Shown here: positions 33,880 through 42,557 of the stretch, in pieces
Layout of the letters: each line of letters starts with the position of its first letter
How positions within the stretch are numbered: position 1 is the first letter of the stretch
NCBI RefSeq assembly: GCF_003461625.1
Contig: NZ_QTXL01000009.1
Span: 37,765 to 101,764, forward strand
Direction of reading: 5' to 3'
Source: Clostridium sp. AF15-31
GTDB taxonomy: Bacteria; Bacillota; Clostridia; Lachnospirales; Lachnospiraceae
Length of the DNA: 64,000 nucleotides
The notes under the pieces: generated by a model
Told to the model about the DNA's origin: nothing
The model's database searches: none
The model's input: only the letters and a program-made list of their open reading frames with translations
Translations under genes and position numbers: made by a program

Positions 33880-34701
33880 ATGAACAAAAAAATGAAACAC
33901 GTACTTTTGGCATTGTGTGTCTGCATCTTTGGTCTGATGATGACCGGCTGCGGTTCTGCTATTAACACAACCGTAAAACTCACCTCTACCACCAAAGCAA
34001 CCTGTACGATTGAACAGGGTTATGATGATGAAATGTTGGATGGACTTGCCAGCTTGTCTGAAATGACAAAAAAAGAACTCATTAATGAACTTAAGGGATC
34101 CGGTGCCAAATATTCAAAAAAGAAGATCGATGGTGTTACCTACCATATGTTCTCCATGACTGTAAAAAACAAAAAACTCAGTGATATCGAAGATTTACTT
34201 TCATCTGCAGGTTACACAAATGTATGTCTGACAAAGGATTTCTTCTATGCCACACTTGATCCTTCTACAGCAAGCAGCAATCTTACAATTGCAAAACTTG
34301 CCGACGCTGCACAGCTTCAGAAAAACGATCTTACTGACAGCCTGTCATTCTACATGAATGTAAAGGTTTCATTTAAGAATAAGGTTAAGACCACAAACGG
34401 TAAGCTTTCAAACAAATCAAAGACCGTTTCATGGACGATCAGGGATGCCAGCAAGAAGAAAAACTTCTACGCATCTACCAGTAAGGTTACAAAAACAGCA
34501 AAGACAACAGCCGTTAAGAACAACAAGTCCTACAAAGCCGGCAAGAAGATCACAGTATCCAACAGCAAGAGCCTTGTAAAGATGAAACTGGACGGCAAAG
34601 TAGTTAAGAAGAACACAGTCGTTAAGAAAAAGGGAACACATACCCTGACCATCTGGTCAAAGAACGGCAAGGTTCAGAACGTAACCTTTACAATTAAATA
34701 A
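33880..34701 (+). CDS. lysine-rich secreted lipoprotein, unknown function
   Basis: 273 residues. A lipoprotein signal ends in the lipobox LMMTGC with Cys24. After it come a small alpha/beta region (residues 30-150) that includes two STASSN/NLTIAK-type polar stretches, and a very basic C-terminal part (about 165-273) of beta-like segments rich in lysine and threonine ending TFTIK. The basic tail may bind anionic wall polymers (inference). The start has AGGAGGG. It is a single gene with its own terminator at 34719-34780, convergent with the GH25 gene. I do not recognise the family with confidence. Confidence 0.8.
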   Translation: MNKKMKHVLLALCVCIFGLMMTGCGSAINTTVKLTSTTKATCTIEQGYDDEMLDGLASLSEMTKKELINELKGSGAKYSKKKIDGVTYHMFSMTVKNKKLSDIEDLLSSAGYTNVCLTKDFFYATLDPSTASSNLTIAKLADAAQLQKNDLTDSLSFYMNVKVSFKNKVKTTNGKLSNKSKTVSWTIRDASKKKNFYASTSKVTKTAKTTAVKNNKSYKAGKKITVSNSKSLVKMKLDGKVVKKNTVVKKKGTHTLTIWSKNGKVQNVTFTIK

Positions 34702-34718
34702 GACGATTTATCACATAA

Positions 34719-34780
34719 AAAACATCCATACCTTTATTTACAGCATTTATCTGTATTATAAAATATGGATGTTTTATTTT
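34719..34780 (+). terminator. terminator of the lysine-rich lipoprotein gene
   Basis: AAAACATCCATA (34719-34730) pairs perfectly with TATGGATGTTTT (34764-34775), followed by ATTTT. Confidence 0.75.
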
Positions 34781-34807
34781 TATAATTTTATCTTTTTATC
34801 ATAGACA

Positions 34808-34849
34808 AGAATCCATCTGCTCTGTATTGTTATAAAGCAGATGGATTCT
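34808..34849 (-). terminator. terminator of the GH25 gene
   Basis: AGAATCCATCTGCT (34808-34821) pairs perfectly with AGCAGATGGATTCT (34836-34849) around a 14-base loop, in the gap between convergent genes. No strong T-tract is present on the minus side. Confidence 0.6.
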
Positions 34850-34876
34850 GTACTATAATCATATTCTTAATGTTTT

Positions 34877-35848
34877 CTATTTCATCCAGACGTCAATATC
34901 AACGGATCCTGAGATTCCCGGCACACTTCCCTCACTGGTATACTGCCAGCCGGTAAACAGATATGGGAAATCGGGTACATTGGAATATTGTGCCAGCCAG
35001 AGCTGATAATCACCCAATCGATCCATATCCAGATTCTGCGCATACCAGTTTCTATTTGCATAGATCATCGGTGTATATCCGGCATCTTTTATCGTCTCAC
35101 AAAAACCAACAATGGCATCGGTACGCTCTTCATTTGAAATATCATTTGCGCGGGCACCTTCTGCTTCCATCTTCTCCGTATCAATTACAACCGGATAACT
35201 GATCTTATAACCTGCGATATTCTGAAGTACATACTGTGCTTCTTCTACTCCTTCATCATAACTTACTGCCTGTGTATAGAAATATACCCCAACCGGCATT
35301 TCTGCTTCCAGAGCTGTTTCTATATTCGTCACATAGCCGTCATCCAGTGCCAGACCACCCTGTGTATATCCACGGTATCCCAAACGGATCATTGCAAACT
35401 TAATACCAGCTTCTTTAACTGTCTCCCAGTCAATTGATCCCTGATGACTGGATACATCGATTCCAAGCTTTGCATGCTTGATTTTGTCATCCGAATAACT
35501 CATATAACCATTATCATCCAGTTGAAACCGTTCCAGATCATAATTATGTCTGGCTACCTTACTACTGATCTTATAAAGCTGTGCAGTTTCTTTATCATCT
35601 CCTACAATGATGTAACTCTTCTTGATATAATTCCAGTAATTGTCATAGATCAGATTTGCCAGTTCTCCCGGTGTCAGTTCTAGACCATGTTCCATTTCCG
35701 TGTACAAGGCAGGTGTCGATCTGGTTGTCTTATTATAATCAATACCAATACAGATTCCTGCAATGATTCCAATTACAATTCCTGCGCCGATGCACACTGC
35801 ATATTTCATTCTTTTTGCTAATTGTTTTCTTCTGTCTGCTTCTCTCAT
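34877..35848 (-). CDS. membrane-anchored GH25 muramidase (lysozyme)
   Basis: About 323 residues from ATG at 35848; an in-frame TTG at 35875, overlapping the upstream stop, is an alternative. One membrane span (about residues 15-37) anchors the protein, then a 90-residue stalk, then the GH25 domain: LGIDVSSHQGSIDW, FAMIRLGYRGY, GVYFYTQAV, VVIDTEKM (catalytic Asp-x-Glu on strand), MIYANRNWY, LWLAQY and the closing GWQYTSEGSVPG...DIDVW. It should cut the glycan strands of peptidoglycan outside the cell. It follows the esterase-methyltransferase gene with overlap or a 16-base gap, so they are likely co-transcribed. Confidence 0.9.
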   Translation of the reverse strand: MREADRRKQLAKRMKYAVCIGAGIVIGIIAGICIGIDYNKTTRSTPALYTEMEHGLELTPGELANLIYDNYWNYIKKSYIIVGDDKETAQLYKISSKVARHNYDLERFQLDDNGYMSYSDDKIKHAKLGIDVSSHQGSIDWETVKEAGIKFAMIRLGYRGYTQGGLALDDGYVTNIETALEAEMPVGVYFYTQAVSYDEGVEEAQYVLQNIAGYKISYPVVIDTEKMEAEGARANDISNEERTDAIVGFCETIKDAGYTPMIYANRNWYAQNLDMDRLGDYQLWLAQYSNVPDFPYLFTGWQYTSEGSVPGISGSVDIDVWMK

Positions 35849-35864
35849 GTCAATCACAAGCCGT

Positions 35865-37607
35865 TTATATTGCAATTCGTTCCGTACCTAACCGAAGCTG
35901 TATGATCTTATCATATTTTCGTCTGATCGCATGACGATATTTTCTTGCTATATCAGAAGAAAACATCTCTGTGATATCCTCCTGATTCAGGATTGCCCTG
36001 TCATACAGTACTCTGTACTTAATATTCCAGTCATACATCAGGCTGGTACAGTTATCGATACTTACTTTTATAAACGAACCTTTCTTCTTTCCTGTTAATA
36101 CTTTCAGATTTGCCCGTTTTCTGCCAACGGAGTTCTTGACATCAAACAGTACCTCAGCACCCGGAAACCGCTCCCATATCGCATTCAGAAACGCCTGCAG
36201 CTTCTTATCCGTAAAATACTTCGTTACATCACAGCATACAAATAAGATTGCTTCACCCGGTTTCTTCTTCACACTGTCAAGCCATGAAAAATCAAGGATT
36301 GATTTGCCGATATTCTGCTCCCGGTCCCTGCTCTCCACCATCTTGCGCCGCAGTTCCATGGTCTCAGGCATATCTACATTGTACCATCGGATCCTGCCAT
36401 TATCCATGCGGGAAAACATGGTATCTAACTCAGCTCCGACATTTACAATAACGCCATCTGCATACCTCATAATAAACTGTTTTACCCGTTTGTCAATCTC
36501 TACGATCCGTCCAATCTTAACAAGGCGATCATATTCCTGATACATCGCATTGAAATCCTTATGTGACACATTTAATTTGGCTGCAATCTTAATCGACTCA
36601 TCATCCTGAAACAGCTTCGGATATCGTTCCGCTACCATTGACCGTGCCCATACTGCACGCTTGATCTCAGGATTTACAAGCTTTGCTTCATCCTTGATAC
36701 TGTCGCTGATACGATTGATGATCATACGGCATTCCGGCACATGCTGATGCTCAATATAATCATGAGGCATTCCAAAATATTCAAAATAGTGAATCCGGAT
36801 CTGCTCTTTCTTAAGCTTATCATATAATAATCTTGCATAGCTGTTCAGCAGATCATTTTCTACTGTGAATATGGCGATCTCATCACAGATATCAGTCAGA
36901 TCCGCATAGATCGGGCAGGTATATTCATTCTGATGATACAGATCCTGAATCCAGTACCTGCTAAGAAATTCCTTAATGCCCAGCCGGTAATAATACTTCC
37001 GTACCTCTTTCTTGCGATCAAGCATATGATTGGCGAGATTTCCATCCATAAATTCTGTATCTAATGAAGGTGATAACAACACCAGCTTATCCGGTCTGCG
37101 AACACCTTCCTTCCATGCCAGAACTGCCAGTGATAACGCCAGTCCACCGCCTGTGGAATCTCCAACAACAACCAGACGGTCGATCGTCTCCTGCCTGGTC
37201 AGATGTCTGTATGTCCCGATCAGCATATCAAAAGTATCCTGTGCATTATGCTCTGGCGCCAGCGGATAGATCGGAACAGCCGCACCATATCCATTTTCCT
37301 CGACCACAGTCGCAACAAATTCCCACTGGTTTTTGTTGATTTCCATACAATGACCGCCGCCATGGATATAAAAGAAGAAATTCTTTACCTCTTTCTTCTT
37401 TGGTTTCACATAATAGCATAATCCATTCTCTGACTCTGCCTTTGTAATATGAAATGCATCCTGCATCCACTTTGGAGGCGTGCTGCATTCCCGTTTTCTT
37501 CCCTTCAGGACTTTTTTAGCAATATCATCCGCTTTCATGCGCTTATCATCCAGCATGACACCTGCAATTTTCTCTTTTATGATAACAAGACTGTTTTGTG
37601 TACTCAT
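35865..37607 (-). CDS. fusion of alpha/beta-hydrolase esterase and LCMT-type methyltransferase
   Basis: 580 residues, no signal peptide. The N-terminal half (about 45-300) is an HSL/acetyl-esterase-type hydrolase: oxyanion motif HGGG (82-85), YPLAPEH, nucleophile elbow GDSTGGG with Ser151, and a MPHDYIEH segment with the catalytic His. The C-terminal half (about 310-580) matches the PPM1/LCMT/TcmP class of SAM methyltransferases: IVNVGAELDTMFSRM, RWYNVDMPETMELRR and a VCCDVTKYF strand. Both active sites look intact. Such enzymes could make and hydrolyse a carboxyl ester on the same substrate (inference). It precedes the GH25 gene; start after AAGGGA. Confidence 0.85.
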   Translation of the reverse strand: MSTQNSLVIIKEKIAGVMLDDKRMKADDIAKKVLKGRKRECSTPPKWMQDAFHITKAESENGLCYYVKPKKKEVKNFFFYIHGGGHCMEINKNQWEFVATVVEENGYGAAVPIYPLAPEHNAQDTFDMLIGTYRHLTRQETIDRLVVVGDSTGGGLALSLAVLAWKEGVRRPDKLVLLSPSLDTEFMDGNLANHMLDRKKEVRKYYYRLGIKEFLSRYWIQDLYHQNEYTCPIYADLTDICDEIAIFTVENDLLNSYARLLYDKLKKEQIRIHYFEYFGMPHDYIEHQHVPECRMIINRISDSIKDEAKLVNPEIKRAVWARSMVAERYPKLFQDDESIKIAAKLNVSHKDFNAMYQEYDRLVKIGRIVEIDKRVKQFIMRYADGVIVNVGAELDTMFSRMDNGRIRWYNVDMPETMELRRKMVESRDREQNIGKSILDFSWLDSVKKKPGEAILFVCCDVTKYFTDKKLQAFLNAIWERFPGAEVLFDVKNSVGRKRANLKVLTGKKKGSFIKVSIDNCTSLMYDWNIKYRVLYDRAILNQEDITEMFSSDIARKYRHAIRRKYDKIIQLRLGTERIAI

Positions 37608-37691
37608 ATAATGTATCCCTTAATATACATATGTAACCATTTTTACCTGCTACCATTTTCACATAACCGGGATTGAATATCAAGTCTAATT

Positions 37692-39131
37692 TTAATCTGC
37701 TGATATCTTCATTGCTACATTCAACATATCGATCACAGATCCATCGGCTGCATCTAATACCACCATCTCACTTGGATAATCCGGATCCGATTTATCATCA
37801 CAGGAAGAAAAGATCCAGACAGGTTTATATTCAAATTGTCCATCTGCTGCGCCTGCTGTCAGGTAATAGGTCAGGGTCACATCATTAAAATTGATCGCGT
37901 TATATTTACATGGATAGGTTTTGTAATATTCCGGTATGGTTTCATTTGCCTTTTCAAGCAGCTCCGGAAATGAAAGGATCTCAGTCTTTGCACTTTCTCC
38001 GGTGGACTCCAGATAATCACACCAGTTCGCATTGATGATTCCATTGGAATCCATTGTGATCTCATAGCGTTCAACCGGCACATCATAATATTCCACCTGC
38101 TTCTGCAGATTTTCAACCTGATTAAATGCCATCGTTGACACCGGCTGCTTATCAACAGCTCTTACGTAGGTGAACGAATACCCATCCACATCCGTAGCAA
38201 CAACCGAATTTGTCGCATCTGTATATACCCAGTAAAGATCAGAACTGTCCTGTAAGGCTACATCCTTCGCACCGATCTTCGACAGAAATTCTTCTGCCTT
38301 CATCTGTGCTTCCTCTTTGGAATAGCTGCAGGCATTCTGAACTGTATTCTCCTGATCCGCTTCTGTTCCTGTCTCTCTTTCATAGTCAGCCTTTGAATAT
38401 GGCGTGACATACGTTGCCTTTTCTTTCGGACGATACATCATAAAATCTTCCCGCATATTAAAGGAACGATAAACGCTGTCGGTTTTGTAATACAATTCAT
38501 ATTCCTTCCCATCCACAGTACCAACATAATCATCCGCGGAATAATCTCCGGCAGCCGGATAACTGTCCGGGGCATCTGCCAGTTCCGTTTCCAGATCGCT
38601 GATCCATGAATCATAGGAATCCGCAAATACAGGATCCGGATAATTCTCCTTTGCTGTCTGATACTGTGTGATCTCTGCCTGAATGTCCTTTTTTATCCGA
38701 TGCATGGAATCATATACATAGATTCCCTCATCCTTATCAAACAGATTCTCTGCCACCTGCTTCTTCACTTCATTACTCTCCGGATCTTTCTTCTTATACT
38801 GTGCGATCTGAAGGTCAGAGGTATCCGGAACACTGATATCATCATCCGTTACATGGATCTTTGATAAGCCGGTATCTCCAACCGCAATCTCCGTATCACA
38901 GGTAAATGGAATCTTATACTTACTCCACAGACTTCCACTATCCAGATCTTCTCCGGATGCAGATGTCTCCGTCTGTCCCAGATCCGCCTCTGTTTGTTTC
39001 GGCTGGGTATTATCTACATTGTAGTCTACATTTTTCCTTCCGCATCCTGTAACAGCCGCAGATACTGTAAGAGTTCCTGCAAGAAACAGTGCCATCATTT
39101 TTCTTCTTTTTGTAATGTCCATTTTCATCAT
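37692..39131 (-). CDS. tandem lipoprotein paralogue 1
   Basis: 479 residues, the most diverged of four adjacent copies. Signal with lipobox VTGC then GRKNVDYNVD; the mature part has SGSLWSKYKIP, ISVPDTSD, a helical stretch ending near ADAPDSYPAAGDYSADDY, SKEEAQMKAEEFLSKIG, VDGYSFTYVRAV, ILSFPELLEKANETIPEYY and ends PSEMVVLDAADGSVIDML. The order is the same in all copies. It looks like one large extracytoplasmic domain, possibly of the DUF6034 type (from memory, unchecked). The start follows AGAAGGG. It lacks the acidic tail of copies 3 and 4. Function unknown. Confidence 0.85.
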   Translation of the reverse strand: MMKMDITKRRKMMALFLAGTLTVSAAVTGCGRKNVDYNVDNTQPKQTEADLGQTETSASGEDLDSGSLWSKYKIPFTCDTEIAVGDTGLSKIHVTDDDISVPDTSDLQIAQYKKKDPESNEVKKQVAENLFDKDEGIYVYDSMHRIKKDIQAEITQYQTAKENYPDPVFADSYDSWISDLETELADAPDSYPAAGDYSADDYVGTVDGKEYELYYKTDSVYRSFNMREDFMMYRPKEKATYVTPYSKADYERETGTEADQENTVQNACSYSKEEAQMKAEEFLSKIGAKDVALQDSSDLYWVYTDATNSVVATDVDGYSFTYVRAVDKQPVSTMAFNQVENLQKQVEYYDVPVERYEITMDSNGIINANWCDYLESTGESAKTEILSFPELLEKANETIPEYYKTYPCKYNAINFNDVTLTYYLTAGAADGQFEYKPVWIFSSCDDKSDPDYPSEMVVLDAADGSVIDMLNVAMKISAD

Positions 39132-39220
39132 TTGTATCCCTTCTTACTTAAAGATTTTCCCGTTTTCCCTCATATATCAGATAAAAATGACTTCTTTTAT
39201 TATCCTTATACCGCCTCCGT

Positions 39221-40654
39221 TTAATCCTGTATTACACTGCATGTTCCCAGTGCCTTCGATACCTCAAGGATATCAATATAGGATCCGTCGGTTGCATCCA
39301 GCACGACCATCTGTTGAGGATCTTCATATGTAACTTCATCAAATTCATATACTTCAACCTGCGATATGATCCATGCCGGCACATATTCAAATTCACCGTC
39401 CTGTGCTCCCGGTTTCAGACAATAGGTAAGCTGCATACGATTAAATTCGATCGACTTGTACTGTGTATTATACTTTGCATAATATTCAGAAACAGATGAA
39501 TCCGCCCGCTTCATCAGTTCTTTAAAAGAAAGCAGTTCTGTTTCCTCTGCCTCACCTTCGACAGACAGATTATTCGTCCAGACAGCTCCGATCACTCCAT
39601 TATCATCCACCGCAATCTTACAGTAATCTGTAGGTATATCCACACCTGCTTCCTGCTGCACCATATTGTCAACATTCAATGCCTGTAAGCCCTCTCCAAG
39701 AGACTGATCCTTTATCATCCGGTTAAATGTAAAATAATACCCATCAATATCACGCTCTATAAGCGTTGATAAAGCATCATCATAGGTCCATGCCAGTGCG
39801 GAGGACTCTCCAAGTGTCATATCATTACAGTCGATCTTCTTCAGAAATTCTTCTGCTATCTCCAATGCTTCCTCTTCTGAATATTTACACTGGTTTTTAT
39901 CGTTCAGTGCCTCCTCTGCACCTTCGGAACCATATTTTATACTGTCATTTAATGACACATAGCCGCCATGATCGATCATCTCCGTTCCATCCTCTGTTCC
40001 GTCTGCAGGTCTATATACCATGGCATCCTCCTTCAATGATAAATCATAGCTTAAAATCATATCATCCGGTGTCCTCAGAACAAATTCATATTGACCACAT
40101 GTTCCAAGGTACTTTGTTGCAGAATAATCTCCGGCAGCCGGATAATCTTCCGGTGCTTTTTCCAGCTCATCCTGAAGCTCTGTAAGCGTATCATTTATCT
40201 CCTTAATACGTTCCGCATCGGTTCCCAGCTCTTTTTTCAGTTGTTCATAGGATGCGATCTGTTCTTCTATATCTGCCTTTGTCTGATTGTTCTCATCATA
40301 AGCATAGATTCCTTTGCTCTTATCAAATATCGCTTCCGCTATTTTTTTAAGTGCCTCTCCTGCGGTATCATTCTTTGTTAACTTCTCAGTATACATGATT
40401 GATGTATCAGGAACCGAGATCTCATCCACCTTCAATGTGATCTCACTCAAACCCGAATCCCCTACTGCTATACTGTCATCATATGACTTTGGAATATCGT
40501 ACTTATCCTGAATACTTCCGCTGTCCTTTTTTCCGCCAGATCCATCGATATCATAGTCGATATCTTTTTTCCCGCATCCGGTAAATACCGCCGCCATCAT
40601 CATTGTTCCAAACATCAGCCAGGCGGTTCCTCTTCTCCTGATCTGTTTTCTCAT
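39221..40654 (-). CDS. tandem lipoprotein paralogue 2
   Basis: 477 residues. Lipobox FTGC followed by GKKDIDYDIDG and SGSIQDKYDIP. The shared landmarks are present: EISVPDTS, APEDYPAAGDYSATKY, SEEEALEIAEEFLKKI, IDGYYFTFNRMI, LLSFKELMKRADSSVSEYY, MQLTYCLKPGAQDGEFEYVP and QQMVVLDATDGSYIDILEV. It ends soon after this, without an acidic tail. Start after GGAGGAAGG; the 253-base region upstream carries the terminator of copy 3, so copies 2 and 1 may form their own transcript. Function unknown. Confidence 0.85.
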   Translation of the reverse strand: MRKQIRRRGTAWLMFGTMMMAAVFTGCGKKDIDYDIDGSGGKKDSGSIQDKYDIPKSYDDSIAVGDSGLSEITLKVDEISVPDTSIMYTEKLTKNDTAGEALKKIAEAIFDKSKGIYAYDENNQTKADIEEQIASYEQLKKELGTDAERIKEINDTLTELQDELEKAPEDYPAAGDYSATKYLGTCGQYEFVLRTPDDMILSYDLSLKEDAMVYRPADGTEDGTEMIDHGGYVSLNDSIKYGSEGAEEALNDKNQCKYSEEEALEIAEEFLKKIDCNDMTLGESSALAWTYDDALSTLIERDIDGYYFTFNRMIKDQSLGEGLQALNVDNMVQQEAGVDIPTDYCKIAVDDNGVIGAVWTNNLSVEGEAEETELLSFKELMKRADSSVSEYYAKYNTQYKSIEFNRMQLTYCLKPGAQDGEFEYVPAWIISQVEVYEFDEVTYEDPQQMVVLDATDGSYIDILEVSKALGTCSVIQD

Positions 40655-40842
40655 CTTCCTTCCTCCTCATATCGTAAATATATTTTATTTCTTTCCCGAT
40701 CCCGGTCACTTCTCTGCACTATCTGAAGTATCCGTATCTTCTCCAATTTTTGTATTTTTTCTCCAAATTATCTTACGACTTTCTAATTAAAACACAGGGA
40801 AAAATCATTTTCGCATCATAGCTGTATATTTTCTGAATAATT

Positions 40843-40888
40843 AAAAATGCTCATGTACTGCTTATTACATGAAACAGTACATGAGCAT
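40843..40888 (-). terminator. terminator after lipoprotein paralogue 3
   Basis: ATGCTCATGTACTG (40847-40860) pairs perfectly with CAGTACATGAGCAT (40875-40888); on the minus strand TTTTT follows. It separates paralogues 4-3 from 2-1. Confidence 0.85.
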
Positions 40889-40907
40889 ATCTTTTATATT
40901 AATATTT

Positions 40908-42464
40908 TTATTCTTCAGAAGATGTATCTTCGGCAGAAGTGTCCTCAGCGGATGTATCTTCAGAAGATGTATCTGTGTCTGTATCCGTATCGTCTACGTC
41001 TTCTGTATCGGAATCGTCTTTGTCATCATATGTATAATATGTGCCAAGTGACTTGGCCAGTTCCAGAAGATCGATCACTGATCCGTCTCTTGCATCGACT
41101 ACAACCATCTGTGTCGGGCTGTCCTTATCTGTATAATCCTGATATTCCTCATACTGGGATAATATCCATGCCGGAATATATTCAAAGGTTCCTTCTTTGT
41201 CTCCTGCTTTCAGGAAATAGGTCAGCTCCATACCGTTAAATTCAATCTTCTTGTAATGAGATGTGTACTTGCTGTAATATTCAGGAACGGTTTCATTCAT
41301 TTTATCTAACAGATCCTTATAGGAAAGAATCTGTGTTGCCTGTGGTTCTCCATCTGCTTCCAGATATTCGCTCCAGCTTGCACTATTGATACCCTTGGAA
41401 TCAATGCTGATGGAGCATTCCTCCTTTGGAATATCAATGGATGCATTGTCCTGCTGGATGTTATCGACATTCCATGCATTTACTGTTGCGGTTGGCTGGT
41501 TATTGATCGCTCTTGAATATGTGAATGTATATCCATCCACATCTGTTGACTGGTTGTCACCATTATCATCATAATAAACCCAGCAAAGTGCTGATGTATT
41601 CTTTAAGGTAACATCCGTACATCCGACTTTTGCAAGGAAATCATCTGCCATCTGTCTTGCTTCATCTTCTGAAAATGTACACTGATTTGTATTTGCATCT
41701 ACAGAGTCTGACTCGTCTGCACTATACTGCATGTAATCGTCCATGGAAGTTGAATAACATCCGCTTGCTCCATCCTTTGGACGATATTTTAAGAAATCAT
41801 CCGCAAGATACAGGGAATATCCGGTTGTACCATTTTTCTCGCTCGGAGTGGATACCGTAAACCTTGTATCTCCGATCGAACCAATAAAAGTATCTCCTGT
41901 ATAATCGCCTGCTGCAGGATATTCATCCGGTGCAGTCGCAAGCTCATCCTTCAGATCATTGATCCAGGAATCATAATAAGATGCCATGTCACTGTCACCT
42001 TTTTTCTTTTCGGCTTCATACATATCGATCTCAGTCTGAATATCTTCTTTGGTACGCTTATCATAATCATATTCATAGATACCCTTATCTTTGTCCAGAA
42101 CTGCCTCTACTGTTTCTTTTTTACTATCATTTGTTGTTTCCTTCTTCTTAAACGATGCAACATACAGATCTCCTGTATCCGGTACGATCACTTCTTCTGC
42201 ATCGATTGCAATCTTCTGAATACCGGAATCTCCTGTTGCGATCTCGGTATCACAGCTTTCAGGTATTCCATATTTACCCTGCAGGCTGCCACTGTCCGCA
42301 TTGCTTCCAGAACCACCATTTCCTTCTACATCATAATCAATATCCTTCTTGCCACAGCCGGTAACTGCTGTGCTGATTGCCAGCATACCAACTAACAGGC
42401 AGGCTGCCATTTTTTTACGATATACGCGAAATCTTTCTTTATTATTCTTTGTTTTGTTCTGCAT
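40908..42464 (-). CDS. tandem lipoprotein paralogue 3
   Basis: 518 residues. Lipobox VTGC, GKKDIDYDVEG, SGSLQGKYGIPESCDTE. It shares long stretches with copy 4 (YPAAGDY, TFSEDEARQMADDFLAKVG, VDGYTFTYSRAINNQ, MELTYFLKAGDKEGTFEYIP, TQMVVVDARDGSVIDLLELA) and then ends in a 35-residue tail of only D, E, T, S, V and A with a repeated S/A-E-D-T-S unit. The tail is encoded by short DNA repeats that are likely to vary in length. Start after GAGGAGG. Acidic tails on surface lipoproteins can bind cations or act as spacers (inference). Confidence 0.87.
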   Translation of the reverse strand: MQNKTKNNKERFRVYRKKMAACLLVGMLAISTAVTGCGKKDIDYDVEGNGGSGSNADSGSLQGKYGIPESCDTEIATGDSGIQKIAIDAEEVIVPDTGDLYVASFKKKETTNDSKKETVEAVLDKDKGIYEYDYDKRTKEDIQTEIDMYEAEKKKGDSDMASYYDSWINDLKDELATAPDEYPAAGDYTGDTFIGSIGDTRFTVSTPSEKNGTTGYSLYLADDFLKYRPKDGASGCYSTSMDDYMQYSADESDSVDANTNQCTFSEDEARQMADDFLAKVGCTDVTLKNTSALCWVYYDDNGDNQSTDVDGYTFTYSRAINNQPTATVNAWNVDNIQQDNASIDIPKEECSISIDSKGINSASWSEYLEADGEPQATQILSYKDLLDKMNETVPEYYSKYTSHYKKIEFNGMELTYFLKAGDKEGTFEYIPAWILSQYEEYQDYTDKDSPTQMVVVDARDGSVIDLLELAKSLGTYYTYDDKDDSDTEDVDDTDTDTDTSSEDTSAEDTSAEDTSSEE

Positions 42465-42557
42465 ATAAGAACCTCCTCTTTTCTTCTCTCATTTATTATA
42501 GCTTCTGGATCCGATCCAGTAAATGACATATTATTTTGCGCCATGTTCCGCGACCGA

